A stretch of 64,000 nt of DNA. Source: Sva-07 sp963728355. GTDB lineage: Bacteria; Actinomycetota; Acidimicrobiia; Acidimicrobiales; Ilumatobacteraceae. A model generated the notes under the pieces. That model did not search any database. It saw only the letters and a list, made by a program, of their open reading frames with translations, and was not told the DNA's origin. Where the stretch lies: positions 124,001-188,000 of the forward strand of contig CAVSJQ010000015.1 in the NCBI GenBank assembly GCA_963728355.1, read 5' to 3'. The stretch's first letter is position 1; each line of letters begins with the position of its first letter. The translations under genes and the position numbers were made by a program. Below are positions 18,080 through 26,745 of this stretch, piece by piece.

Positions 18080-19504
18080 GTGACCCCCGACGAGTTCCGC
18101 ACCCACGGCCACGACCTGATCGACTGGATCGCCGACTACGTCGGTGACGTCGAACGGCTCCCGGTCGGCTCGACCGTGCAGCCGGGCGACGTCCGCGCGC
18201 AGTTGCCCGAGCACCCGCCGACCGAACCCGAGCCGTTCGAGGCCGTGATGGCCGACGTCGAACGCGTCGTGGTGCCCGGTCTCACCCAGTGGCAGCATCC
18301 CGAGTTCTTCGCGTACTTCCCAGCGAACACCTCGTTCCCGTCGATCCTCGGCGAACTGCTGTCGGCTGGCCTCGGCGTGCAGGGGATGAGCTGGGTGACG
18401 TCACCGGCGTGCACCGAGGTCGAGACGTTGATGCTCGACTGGATGCTCGAACTGCTGGGGCTGCCGGAGCGGCTCCATTCGACCAGCGACAACGGCGGCG
18501 GCGTGATCCAGGGGACCGCCAGCGAAGCCACCCTCGTGGCGATCCTGTCGGCGCGCTATCGGGCCACCGCGGGCGCCGTCAACCACGACGGCGACACCAC
18601 CCGGCTCGTCGCCTACGCCACCTCGCAGGCGCACTCCAGCATCGAGAAGGGCCTGCGGATCGCCGGTGTCGGTACGGACCGGATCCGCACCGTGCCCCAC
18701 GACGACGGCTTCGCCATGCGGGCCGACGCGCTCGACGAGATGATCGCCGCCGACCGCGCTCGCGGATTCGTGCCGTTCTTCGTGTGTTCCACCCACGGCA
18801 CGACGTCGTCGATGGCGTTCGACCCGACCCCGGCGATCGGCGCAGTGTGCCGGCGCCACGACGTCTGGCTCCACGTCGACGCCGCCATGTCGGGCATCGC
18901 AGCGCTGGTGCCCGAGTTCCGCTGGGTCGGCGACGGCGTCGAATTCGCCGACTCGTACTGCACGAACCCGCACAAGTGGATGGGTGTCAACTTCGACTGC
19001 AACCTCTACTGGACCGCCGACCGGACGGCACTGCTGGGCGCCCTCAGCATTCTCCCCGAATACCTGCGGTCGGCGGCCGCCGAGGCGGGCGCCGTCATCG
19101 ACTACCGCGACTGGCAGATCCCACTCGGTCGACGCTTCCGGGCGTTGAAGCTCTGGTTCGCGATCCGTTGCGACGGCGTGGCGTCGTTCCAGCAGATGAT
19201 CCGCCGCCACGTCGGGCTGACGCAGGAACTCGCCACGTGGGTGGAGGCCGACGACCGGTTCGAGATCGTGGCGCCGCATCCCCTCAACCTGCTGTGCATC
19301 GCCGTGCGGGCCCACGGGGCCGAGGCGGCCAACGCGTCGACCGACGCCCTCGTCGACGCCGCCAACGCCACCGGCGAGGCACTGTTCACCCGTACGGTCC
19401 TCGACGGCCGGTCGGTGCTGCGCATCTCGGTGGGCGCGCGGTCCACCGAACGTCGACACGTGGAATCGGCCTGGCGCCTGCTCCGAGAACTCACCCCAGC
19501 CTGA
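18080..19504 (+). CDS. PLP-dependent aromatic-L-amino-acid decarboxylase family
   Basis: 474 residues from GTG at 18080. Group II decarboxylase features: WQHPEFFAYFPANTSFPSILGELLSAG near the N-terminus, GTASEATLVAILSAR, HVDAAMSG (Asp pairing with the PLP nitrogen), and NPHKWMG with Lys299 as the PLP lysine. The family makes tryptamine, phenethylamine, tyramine or dopamine from aromatic amino acids; substrate choice cannot be read safely. The TGA is followed by a 28-bp dispersed repeat and a second hairpin. Neighbours do not indicate a biosynthetic cluster. Confidence 0.88.
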   Translation: MTPDEFRTHGHDLIDWIADYVGDVERLPVGSTVQPGDVRAQLPEHPPTEPEPFEAVMADVERVVVPGLTQWQHPEFFAYFPANTSFPSILGELLSAGLGVQGMSWVTSPACTEVETLMLDWMLELLGLPERLHSTSDNGGGVIQGTASEATLVAILSARYRATAGAVNHDGDTTRLVAYATSQAHSSIEKGLRIAGVGTDRIRTVPHDDGFAMRADALDEMIAADRARGFVPFFVCSTHGTTSSMAFDPTPAIGAVCRRHDVWLHVDAAMSGIAALVPEFRWVGDGVEFADSYCTNPHKWMGVNFDCNLYWTADRTALLGALSILPEYLRSAAAEAGAVIDYRDWQIPLGRRFRALKLWFAIRCDGVASFQQMIRRHVGLTQELATWVEADDRFEIVAPHPLNLLCIAVRAHGAEAANASTDALVDAANATGEALFTRTVLDGRSVLRISVGARSTERRHVESAWRLLRELTPA

Positions 19505-19510
19505 CCAACA

Positions 19511-19538
19511 GTCACACCGTGCCGGGCCAAGCGTGACA
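19511..19538. repeat. 28-bp palindromic intergenic repeat, copy 1
   Basis: Begins GTCACACCGTG and ends AAGCGTGACA. An exact copy in opposite orientation lies at 26716-26743, about 7.2 kb away. Ends GTCAC and GTGAC can pair. It lies just after the decarboxylase stop and ahead of a further hairpin. Confidence 0.75.
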
Positions 19539-19563
19539 TCATGAGCCCGCGCCGGCTCATGAT
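19538..19563. terminator. hairpin after decarboxylase gene
   Basis: ATCATGAGCC and GGCTCATGAT form a perfect 10-base-pair stem with a six-base loop, directly after the 28-bp repeat. No T-run follows. Likely terminator of the decarboxylase transcript, 31 bases before the next start. Confidence 0.5.
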
Positions 19564-19593
19564 CGGCCGGCGTCGGCCTGGCACGATGGACCG

Positions 19594-20376
19594 ATGGACA
19601 CCACGCGACCTGTTGCACTGATCACGATGGCCAGCGGCTACGTCGGGCCGGCGCTCGCTCGCTCCCTCGCCGGCCGGGGGTATGACCTCGTCCTACAGGG
19701 CGCCGACGGCGACGACTCGATGGTGGGCGTCGAGGTGCCGTTCGCCCGCCAGGTGCCCGAACTGGAAGCGATGGGAGCCGAGGTCCACACCGTGACCGAC
19801 GTCGACCTGGCCGGCGCCGACGGCAATCGCAAGCTCGTCGACGCCGCCCTCGACCGGTTCGGTCGGCTCGACTCGGCGTGTCTGGTGACGGGTCAGATCA
19901 TCGTCGGCAAGTTCCTCGACATGACCACCGACCAGTGGGAACGCGTCAAGCGCATGAACCTCGACATGGTGTTCCACGGCCTCCAGGCGGTCCTGCCACC
20001 GATGGTCGAATCGAAGCAGGGTCAGGTCGTCGTGTTCACGTCGGCGACCGGCGCCCGGCCGGATCCCATCACCTCGATCTACGGCAGCACCCGCGCCGGG
20101 GCGAACGGCCTGGTCCGAGCGGTCGGGCTCGAACACGCCCGCGACGGCGTCCAGGTCAACGCCGTCGGCACGAACTACATGGACTTCCCCGGCTTCCTGA
20201 AGGCCTCGCGGGCCGACACCGACCCGGAGCGCCGGACAGCGATCGAGGCGCAGGTGCCCATGAAGAAGCTCGGCACGATGGACGAGCTCGCCGCGTTCAC
20301 GTCGGTGCTCCTCGACGGCACCAACCGGTTCCAGACCGGCCAGTTCTTCAGCTTCAGCGGCGGCTGGAGCACCTGA
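19594..20376 (+). CDS. atypical short-chain dehydrogenase/reductase
   Basis: 260 residues with the SDR fold pattern, but with changed key motifs. The usual TGxxxGxG is TMASGYVG (11-18), the NNAG position reads LVTGQ, and the catalytic YxxxK is YGSTR, with Tyr163 kept and Arg167 in place of Lys. The end (TGQFFSFSGGW) is like normal SDRs. It may be a non-catalytic or altered SDR; this is inference from motif loss. Stands alone between two hairpins upstream and the convergent Nudix gene. Confidence 0.8.
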   Translation: MDTTRPVALITMASGYVGPALARSLAGRGYDLVLQGADGDDSMVGVEVPFARQVPELEAMGAEVHTVTDVDLAGADGNRKLVDAALDRFGRLDSACLVTGQIIVGKFLDMTTDQWERVKRMNLDMVFHGLQAVLPPMVESKQGQVVVFTSATGARPDPITSIYGSTRAGANGLVRAVGLEHARDGVQVNAVGTNYMDFPGFLKASRADTDPERRTAIEAQVPMKKLGTMDELAAFTSVLLDGTNRFQTGQFFSFSGGWST

Positions 20377-20388
20377 CTCGACGCACGG

Positions 20389-21054
20389 TCACCGACGCTT
20401 CGACGTACCCACACGCGTCAGCAGGTCGACGAGCATGTGGGCGGTGGCGCCCCAGACGGTCTCGTCGTCGAGTTCGAAGAAGTGCAGGGGGCGATCCATC
20501 GGAGGACTGCCCCAGCGTTCCATCCGGTACGTGCCCGGCTGGGTGAGTTCGGTGAGCGGCGTCCACAGGACGCGATCGACCTCGCCGGTGAGCGGTTCGA
20601 CGTCGGGCCGATGGTCGAGCACCGACACGATGGGCACGATGTAGCTGCGGCTGACGATCGTGTTGAGATGGGCGAGTTCGCCCACGACGGTCGGGATCTC
20701 CGGATCGAGTCCGACCTCCTCGTGCGCCTCGCGCAGGGCGGTCTGGACCGGCGACTCGCCCGGATCGAGCCGTCCCCCGGGAAAGCTGATCTCGCCGCGG
20801 TGCGTCCGCATCTGCATCGACCGCCGCGTGAGGAGCACCTCGGGGCCGTCCTGGCCGTCGACGAGCGCAATCAGCACCGCTGACACGCGGGCGTCCGGGA
20901 ACGACGGCAGCAGCGGGGCCGCGTGCTGCGGCACCCGGTCGACGAGTTCGTCGACCGTCCACCGGGTGCCGGTCGGCCACGGTGGCGCATGGTGTTCGGT
21001 CCAGACGTCGGGGCGCGGGATACGTTGGCTCCCGCCACGCCGGCGTTCGCTCAT
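20389..21054 (-). CDS. Nudix hydrolase, CoA-pyrophosphatase-like
   Basis: 221 residues. The Nudix box GGRLDPGESPVQTALREAHEEVGL is complete, preceded by LLTRRSMQMRTHRGEISFPGG, the pattern of the NudL/CoA-diphosphatase subgroup. Expected to hydrolyse a nucleoside diphosphate derivative such as CoA. The ATG at 21054 overlaps the stop of the upstream PLP gene (ATGA), which fixes the start and implies coupled translation. Confidence 0.88.
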   Translation of the reverse strand: MSERRRGGSQRIPRPDVWTEHHAPPWPTGTRWTVDELVDRVPQHAAPLLPSFPDARVSAVLIALVDGQDGPEVLLTRRSMQMRTHRGEISFPGGRLDPGESPVQTALREAHEEVGLDPEIPTVVGELAHLNTIVSRSYIVPIVSVLDHRPDVEPLTGEVDRVLWTPLTELTQPGTYRMERWGSPPMDRPLHFFELDDETVWGATAHMLVDLLTRVGTSKRR

Positions 21055-22169
21055 CCGTCGCCCCGCGCCGTGGAATCGAGCGCCCGGTCGAGGTCCCGCC
21101 ACAGATCTTCGACGTCCTCACAGCCGACGCTGAACCGGATCAGGGTCGGCGGGATCCGTTCCTGTCCGGGGATCGCCGCTCGCCGCTCCATCGTCGACTC
21201 GACGCCGCCGAGGCTCGTGGCGTGGTTGACGAGTTCTGTCCGCTCACACACGGCGGTGGCTCGTTCGCCGGTGCCGGTGGTCTCGAACGAGAGCATCGCG
21301 CCGAACCCGGCCATGAAGCGGGCGGCGACATCGTGCGTCGGGTGGCTCGGGAGTCCGGGGTATCGCACGCGGGCGATCTCGGGATGCGCTTCGAGACGCT
21401 GTGCGAGTTCCATCGCGTTGGCCTGGGCACGTTCGAGCCGCAGCCCCAACGTGCGCGCACCGCGGATCGTCAGGAACGCCTCCATCGCACCGATGCTGGC
21501 GCCGTGCAGCAGGCGCCGTTCGTGGAACTCGTCGTACAGATCGTCGCGGGACACGGCGAGCACGCCGGCGAGCAGGTCGGAGTGCCCGCCGATGAACTTC
21601 GTGGCCGAGTGCATCACGACGTCGGCGCCGAGCGCCAGCGGCTGTTGATTGAGCGGCGTGGCGAACGTGCTGTCGACGGCCACGATCGTCGTGTCGGGGC
21701 GCGGCGTCGAGCAGATCGTCGGGAGGTCGGCAACGGTGATCAAGGGGTTCTCGGGTGACTCGAGCCACACCAGGTCGCACTCGGCAACGGTGTCGACCCA
21801 CGCTGCGGTGTCGGCCTGATCGAGACGCCGGACCGACCAGCGACCTTGACGCTCGCCCTCGGCGACGATGCCGGCCACACCGTGGTACGGGTCGGTCGGC
21901 ACGGCGATGCGCGCCCCGACGGCGAGCCGTTGGAACACCACCGCCGCCGCGGCCATCCCCGACGCGAACGCGAGCGCTCGTCCACCGTCGAGACCGCCCA
22001 GCAGCACCTCGAGTGCGTCGGTGGTCGGCGTTCCCTCGGAACGGCTGTAGACACGGTCGTCGGGCAGATAGAAGTTCGATGCGAACACCGGTGGCACGTT
22101 GAGCGGTTCGCCGGGCACACGGTTGCGGGCACCCGCAACGAGCCAGGTCTGCGCAGTCCAGTCGGTCAT
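21051..22169 (-). CDS. Cys/Met-metabolism PLP enzyme (cystathionine gamma-synthase family)
   Basis: 372 residues from ATG at 22169 (MTDWTAQTWLVAG). PLP lysine Lys191 in HSATKFIGGHSD; YSRSEGTPTTDALE near the N-terminus and VESPENP-like WLESPENPLI are family motifs. Substrate positions cannot separate gamma-synthase from gamma-lyase or methionine gamma-lyase. It acts on cysteine, homocysteine or cystathionine in the cytoplasm. It is coupled to the Nudix gene by a four-base overlap. Confidence 0.85.
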   Translation of the reverse strand: MTDWTAQTWLVAGARNRVPGEPLNVPPVFASNFYLPDDRVYSRSEGTPTTDALEVLLGGLDGGRALAFASGMAAAAVVFQRLAVGARIAVPTDPYHGVAGIVAEGERQGRWSVRRLDQADTAAWVDTVAECDLVWLESPENPLITVADLPTICSTPRPDTTIVAVDSTFATPLNQQPLALGADVVMHSATKFIGGHSDLLAGVLAVSRDDLYDEFHERRLLHGASIGAMEAFLTIRGARTLGLRLERAQANAMELAQRLEAHPEIARVRYPGLPSHPTHDVAARFMAGFGAMLSFETTGTGERATAVCERTELVNHATSLGGVESTMERRAAIPGQERIPPTLIRFSVGCEDVEDLWRDLDRALDSTARGDG

Positions 22170-22228
22170 GGTTCCGACCGTACCGCCACGTGGTCGTCTC
22201 GGCGTTGGCGATGCTGACCCGGTTCTGG

Positions 22229-22723
22229 TCAGTCGTCGTCGGCGCCGCTGCTGAAGGAATCCTTCCAACGCTTCAACGAGTTGACGCCGCCTCCGACGAC
22301 GCGTCCTGCGCCCCTGCCGATGTCCTCGCTCGACGGGCGCTCCGCCTTGGCCGATGCGCGCTCCGCCCGAGGCACCTTCTCGGTGAAGTCGGTGTGGAAC
22401 CACACGAACCACAGCACGAACGCCACGCCTCCCAGCAGCAACCTGCTGGTGTTGTCGATCGAGACCCACGGCTGCAACGCACCGCCGATCAACAGCAGCA
22501 TCACCACCACGTCGAGGTGCTTGTGAGCGCGCTTGCCCGCCCACCGGAACGCACCGGCTGCGCCCTTGGTGATCGCCGCATTGAGAATGATGACGAGACC
22601 GAGCACGGCGGGGACCGCTGGCTGCGGTGTCTGCACGGCGGCGCTGATCAGCCCGATACCGAGCAGGTACTCGACGAGCTGATGAGTCCAGAACGGACGC
22701 CGCACTCGCTCGATCTCGACCAT
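22229..22723 (-). CDS. conserved-type membrane protein of unknown function
   Basis: 164 residues from ATG at 22723 (MVEIERVRRPFWTHQLVEYLLG). A longer open frame reaches 22828 but would read through the terminator hairpin at 22761-22788, so the shorter start is chosen. About four hydrophobic segments (YLLGIGLISAA; VLGLVIILNAAI; VVVMLLLIGGAL; LLLGGVAFVLWFVWF) and a polar, charged tail. No family recognised. It lies downstream of groEL but beyond its terminator. Confidence 0.65.
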   Translation of the reverse strand: MVEIERVRRPFWTHQLVEYLLGIGLISAAVQTPQPAVPAVLGLVIILNAAITKGAAGAFRWAGKRAHKHLDVVVMLLLIGGALQPWVSIDNTSRLLLGGVAFVLWFVWFHTDFTEKVPRAERASAKAERPSSEDIGRGAGRVVGGGVNSLKRWKDSFSSGADDD

Positions 22724-22760
22724 CGTGTCGATTCTACGAGCCGTGGCTCGCAGACGCGAC

Positions 22761-22788
22761 GGAGCCCCGAGGTCTCCCTCGGGGCTCC
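22761..22788. terminator. groEL terminator hairpin
   Basis: GGAGCCCCGAGG and CCTCGGGGCTCC form a perfect 12-base-pair stem with a four-base loop, 58 bases beyond the groEL stop. On the minus strand no T-run follows; on the plus strand GTTTGGTGTT does. Strong hairpins without U-tracts are usual terminators in high-GC actinobacteria. Confidence 0.7.
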
Positions 22789-22845
22789 GTTTGGTGTTCG
22801 GGGTTCGGATGGTGATCCGACGGCTCACGCCGCCATGGGATCACG

Positions 22846-24480
22846 TCACATCATGCCGCCCATGCCACCCATGCCACCGCCGGGCATACCGCCGGCGCCC
22901 TCTTCTTCGGGCTCGTCGGCCACCAGGCACTCGGTGGTGAGCACCATCGCAGCGATCGATGCGGCGTTCTGGAGTCCCGCACGGGTCACCTTGGCCGGGT
23001 CGATGATGCCCGCAGCAATGAGGTCCATCATCTCGCCGGTCGCGGCGTTCATGCCCATCGAGCCTTCGGCGGCCTCGATCTCGCGCACGACGACCGAACC
23101 TTCGAGGCCGGCGTTGTTGGCGATGTTGCGGGCCGGCGCGGTGAGCGCTTCCCACACCGTCTTGGCACCGGTCTTCTCGTCGCCTTCCAGCGACTCGACG
23201 ACCTCGGCAACCGCTCCACGGGCCCGGATGAGGGCGGTGCCGCCACCGGCGACCACGCCTTCCTCGATGGCCGCACGCACCGATGACACGGCGTCTTCGA
23301 TGCGGTGCTTCTTCTCCTTGAGCTCCACCTCGGTGGCGGCGCCGACCTTGATCAGCGCCACACCGCCGGCCAGCTTCGCGAGGCGCTCCTGGAGCTTCTC
23401 GCGATCCCAGTCGGAGTCGGTGTTCTCGATCTCGGCCTTGATCTGGTTGATGCGGCCCTGGATGTCGTCCTCGGTGCCACCACCGTCGACGACCGTGGTG
23501 TTGTCCTTGGTGATCACGACGCGCTTGGCCGTACCGAGCAGGTCGAGCGTGACGTTCTCGAGCTTGAGGCCGACCTCTTCGCTGATGACTTGGCCGCCGG
23601 TGAGGACCGCCATGTCCTGCAGCATCGCCTTGCGGCGGTCGCCGAAGCCGGGTGCCTTGACCGCAGCCGCGTTGAACGTGCCGCGGATCTTGTTGACGAC
23701 GAGCGTCGCGAGGGCTTCGCCCTCGATGTCCTCGGCGATGATCACGAGCGGCTTGCCGGTCTGCATCACGGCCTCGAGGGTCGGCAGCATGGCCTGCACC
23801 GTCGAGATCTTGGCGCTGTTCAGCAGGATGTAGGCGTCCTCGAGGACGACTTCCTGGCGCTCGGCGTCGGTGACGAAGTACGGCGACAGGTAGCCCTTGT
23901 CGAACTGCATGCCCTCGGTGAAGTCGAGTTCGGTGCCGAACGTGTTCGACTCCTCGACGGTGACGACACCGTCCTTGCCGACCTTGTCGATGGCGTCGGC
24001 GATGACCTCGCCGATCGAGCTGTCAGCCGCCGAAATCGTGGCGACGCTGGCGATGTCGGACTTGTCGTCGACGTCCTTGGCCTGCTTGGCGATCGACTCG
24101 ACCGCCGCGGCGACGGCCTTCTCGATGCCCTTCTTGATCGCCATCGGATTGGCCCCGGCGGCGACGTTCTTCATGCCGGTCGACACCATTGCCTGGGCGA
24201 GCACGGTGGCGGTCGTGGTGCCGTCACCGGCGATGTCGTCGGTCTTGGTCGCGACTTCCTTGACGAGCTGGGCGCCCATGTTCTCGAAGGGATCCTCGAG
24301 CTCGATCTCCTTGGCGATGGACACGCCGTCGTTGGTGATCGTGGGGGCGCCGAACTTCTTGTCGAGCACCACGTTGCGGCCCTTCGGGCCGATCGTCACG
24401 CGGACGGCGTCGGCCAGCTTGTTGACGCCGGCTTCGAGCGCGCGGCGGGCCTCATCGTCGAACTTCAGTACTTTTGCCAT
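22846..24480 (-). CDS. groL: chaperonin GroEL (Hsp60)
   Basis: 544 residues, family length. N-terminus MAKVLKFDDEARRALEAGVNKLADAV, GDGTTTATVLAQAMV for ATP binding, and a C-terminal Gly-Met repeat tail (PGGGMGGMGGMM), which marks the main folding-type GroEL. GAGGA lies eight bases before the ATG. It folds proteins with GroES, encoded 75 bases upstream; both should be under HrcA control through the CIRCE elements. Actinobacteria often have a second groEL with a His-rich tail; this is the Gly-Met type paired with groES. Confidence 0.98.
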   Translation of the reverse strand: MAKVLKFDDEARRALEAGVNKLADAVRVTIGPKGRNVVLDKKFGAPTITNDGVSIAKEIELEDPFENMGAQLVKEVATKTDDIAGDGTTTATVLAQAMVSTGMKNVAAGANPMAIKKGIEKAVAAAVESIAKQAKDVDDKSDIASVATISAADSSIGEVIADAIDKVGKDGVVTVEESNTFGTELDFTEGMQFDKGYLSPYFVTDAERQEVVLEDAYILLNSAKISTVQAMLPTLEAVMQTGKPLVIIAEDIEGEALATLVVNKIRGTFNAAAVKAPGFGDRRKAMLQDMAVLTGGQVISEEVGLKLENVTLDLLGTAKRVVITKDNTTVVDGGGTEDDIQGRINQIKAEIENTDSDWDREKLQERLAKLAGGVALIKVGAATEVELKEKKHRIEDAVSSVRAAIEEGVVAGGGTALIRARGAVAEVVESLEGDEKTGAKTVWEALTAPARNIANNAGLEGSVVVREIEAAEGSMGMNAATGEMMDLIAAGIIDPAKVTRAGLQNAASIAAMVLTTECLVADEPEEEGAGGMPGGGMGGMGGMM

Positions 24481-24555
24481 TGGGGGTTCCTCTCTGGCTG
24501 TCGAATGTGTTGCGGTTGCGGTGTGGGTTCTGCTGCTGACGTCGCAGTGCGACGG

Positions 24556-24849
24556 TCAGCTCTCCACGACCGCGAGGACGTCGCGGCTGTTGAGTACGAG
24601 CAGGTCTTCACCCTTGACGGTGACTTCGGTGCCGCCGTACTTGGAGTACAGGACGGTGTCGCCGACGTTGATGTCGACGGGGATCAGTTCGCCCGAGGTC
24701 TCGGAGCGCTTGCCCGGACCGACAGCGAGGACTTCGCCCTGCTGCGGCTTCTCCTTGGCGGTGTCGGGGATGACGAGACCCGATGCGGTCTGCGTCTCGG
24801 CCTCGTTGGGCCGGACCACGATGCGGTCATCCAGCGGCTTCAGGTTCAT
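24556..24849 (-). CDS. groS: co-chaperonin GroES
   Basis: 97 residues from ATG at 24849 (MNLKPLDDRIVV), with GGAGG eight bases upstream; the frame is open further to 24876 but without need. SGLVIPDTAKEKPQQGEVLAVGPG is the mobile-loop region, YSKYGGTEV the conserved end. Lid of the GroEL cage. First gene of a groES-groEL operon preceded by two CIRCE operators. Confidence 0.97.
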   Translation of the reverse strand: MNLKPLDDRIVVRPNEAETQTASGLVIPDTAKEKPQQGEVLAVGPGKRSETSGELIPVDINVGDTVLYSKYGGTEVTVKGEDLLVLNSRDVLAVVES

Positions 24850-24916
24850 GGTGTAAGCCTCCATTGGCTTGCTCACGGCGGGTTCGATGCCCGTTGGTCT
24901 GATGAGCCGGATCGAG

Positions 24917-24943
24917 TTAGCACTCGACCTGGCCGACTGCCAA
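24917..24943. promoter_or_regulatory. CIRCE operator, proximal to groES
   Basis: TTAGCACTC, nine bases, then GACTGCCAA. The left half is a perfect CIRCE half and the right half matches GAGTGCTAA at seven of nine positions, with exactly the canonical nine-base spacing. Binding site for the heat-shock repressor HrcA, by known family rule. Confidence 0.85.
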
Positions 24944-24965
24944 GGTTAGACCAGCGACCCCGTCG

Positions 24966-24992
24966 TTAGCAACCGACACCCGAGAGTGCTAA
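24966..24992. promoter_or_regulatory. CIRCE operator, distal to groES
   Basis: TTAGCAACC, nine bases, then GAGTGCTAA. Here the right half is perfect and the left matches at seven of nine. It lies 22 bases beyond the first CIRCE. On the groES strand a TTGCTA box inside this element and TAACCT near 24945-24950 are about 17 bases apart and could be the -35 and -10, so HrcA on either site would block the promoter. Confidence 0.85.
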
Positions 24993-25071
24993 CGAGGTGC
25001 CCTACGACGGGCGTTCGGCCGGCCGGGGCGTACGGGACGCCACGCCGGCGCGCCGCTACCGTTGCTCGGCC

Positions 25072-26093
25072 GTGCTGCGCGTCATCGACGTCGTCGCCCC
25101 ACCGAGAATGGGGCCGAACTTCCGTTGGCTCGTCGCGTCGTCGTGGGTCAGCAACATCGGTGACGGGCATCGCACTCGCCGCAGGGCCGCTCCTCGTCGC
25201 CTCCCAGACCGACGACCCGTTCCTGCTCGGCACGGCCGAGACGTTCGCCGACATCACGACCCAGACGCTGCTGCCGATGGTCGGCGATCCGCTCGACCTC
25301 GGAGTCGGCAACGCCCGACTGATGTTCGGCAACATCACGATCAATCGGCTGGCCGGGCCACCGATCGGTGCCGTCTTGTTCGCCGCCGGCGTGGTGCTGC
25401 CGTTCGCGACGCAGGCGATCTGCGTCGCGCTCGGCGCCATGCTCGTCGGGCAGATGAACGTACCGGCGAACGAACACGCCCGCTCCGGCCACCACGTACG
25501 ACGCGAGATCGTCGACGGGCTCCGATGGGTGTGGGCACACCCGGCGATCAGGACACTGACGATCACGATCGTCGCGTTCAACATCACGTTCGGAGCGGTG
25601 TGGTCGATCCTCGTGCTGTACGCCACCGAGCGGCTCGGACTCGGCGCCGTCGGCTTCGGTCTGATCTCGTCGGTCGGCGCCGTCGGCGGCGTCGTCGGTG
25701 CGTCGGCCTACGGATGGCTGGAGCGGCGCCTGGGTATGGCGAACGTCCTGCGGATCGGGCTCGTCATCGAGACGTTCTTCCACTCTCGTTGGCGGTGACG
25801 ACGAGCGTGGCGGGGGCGGTCCCCGTCTTCTTCGTGTTCGGCATCCACGAGGCGGCGTGGGGGACGACCTCGGCGACGATCCGCCAGCGTGTCGTCCCGA
25901 TGGACTTCCAGGGCCGCGTGGCGAGCGTCTACATGGTGGGCGTCTTCGGCAGCCTGGTCGTCGGAGCCGCCCTCGGCGGCGTGCTCGCCGGCGTCTGGGG
26001 CATCACGGCGCCGTTCTGGTTCGACTTCGTAGGGTCGGCGATGATCCTGGCCGTCCTCTGGGGCAGATCGGCAACATCACGGGCGCCGAGTGA
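25072..26093 (+). pseudogene. decayed MFS transporter gene
   Basis: MFS-type protein segments lie in changing frames. From GTG at 25072 the frame reads VLRVIDVVAPPRMGPNFRWLV to SSWVSNIGDG (about 25163), then similarity continues in another frame (GIALAAGPLLVASQTDDPF), jumps directly to LLGTAETFADITTQTLLPM, and runs to LVIETFF near 25780. It then resumes in the first frame with LAVTTSVAGAVPVFF to FDFVGSAMILAVLW, and the natural-looking end (QIGNITGAE, stop at 26091-26093) is in a third frame. So there are two or three frameshifts and an apparent internal loss of about 80 residues (helices 2-4, including motif A). It was probably an MFS exporter; it should not make a working protein. Confidence 0.8.
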
Positions 26094-26100
26094 TCCGCTG

Positions 26101-26721
26101 TCACGGCGCTGGCGGTCCGGCCGTGACGGACCGGATGAGGTCGAGCGTCTGTGCCAACGGGAGGCCGATCACATTGGTGACGCTGCCGTCGATTCGTTCG
26201 ACGAACGCACCTGCCGCTCCCTGCACGCCGTAGGCGCCGGCCTTGCCGAGGTGCTCGCCGGTCGACAGGTACCAGTCGATCGAGCGGTCGGTCAGCTCGA
26301 CGAACCGCACCGCCGTCTCGACCACACACGTCTGCGTCGCCGCCCCCGACACTCGGGGCTCGGGCAACCACGAGACGGTCACCCCGGTGTGGACGAGGTG
26401 CGTTCGTCCCGACAGGAGCCGCAACATGCGCCGGGCGTCGTCGTCGTCGACCGGCTTCTCGAGGATGCGGCCATCGACGTCGACGGTGGTGTCCGCAGCG
26501 ACGATGACAGGATCGTCGACGGTGCGCTCGGCGACTGCTGCCGCCTTCTCCTGCGACAGCCGGGCGACGTAGTCCGACGGCGTCTCGCCGGGATGTGACG
26601 ACTCGTCGATGTCGGCGGGCGTGACCTCGAAGTCCAGTCCAACGCTCCTGAGTAGCTCCGAACGCCTCGGCGAGGCCGACGCCAGCACCAGCCGACGTCC
26701 TCCCAGGTCGAGAAGTGTCAC
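26101..26721 (-). CDS. maf: Maf-like nucleoside triphosphate pyrophosphatase
   Basis: 206 residues from GTG at 26721. Motifs LVLASASPRRSELL, the catalytic VIVAADTTVDVDG, LEKPVDDDDARRML, and KAGAYGVQGAAGAFVERIDGSVTNVIGLPL are all present. Family members hydrolyse non-canonical or pyrimidine NTPs to NMPs and pyrophosphate. The start codon lies inside a 28-bp dispersed repeat that fills the 24-base gap to dus. Confidence 0.92.
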   Translation of the reverse strand: MTLLDLGGRRLVLASASPRRSELLRSVGLDFEVTPADIDESSHPGETPSDYVARLSQEKAAAVAERTVDDPVIVAADTTVDVDGRILEKPVDDDDARRMLRLLSGRTHLVHTGVTVSWLPEPRVSGAATQTCVVETAVRFVELTDRSIDWYLSTGEHLGKAGAYGVQGAAGAFVERIDGSVTNVIGLPLAQTLDLIRSVTAGPPAP

Positions 26722-26743
26722 GCTTGGCCCGGCACGGTGTGAC
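26716..26743. repeat. 28-bp palindromic intergenic repeat, copy 2
   Basis: Reads TGTCACGCTTGG...GGTGTGAC, the exact reverse complement of the copy at 19511-19538. It covers the dus-maf gap and includes the GTG of maf, so the repeat has become part of a translation start. Confidence 0.75.
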
Positions 26744-26745
26744 AG

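Noticed and set aside
17654..18298. GuaA frame extended to 18298 (751 residues)
   Set aside because: The extra part has no amidotransferase similarity, and it runs antisense to the small membrane protein and the decarboxylase start.
22724..22828. Longer N-terminus for the membrane protein after groEL
   Set aside because: It would translate the 12-bp terminator stem at 22761-22788 and gives an Arg/Thr-rich head unlike the rest.
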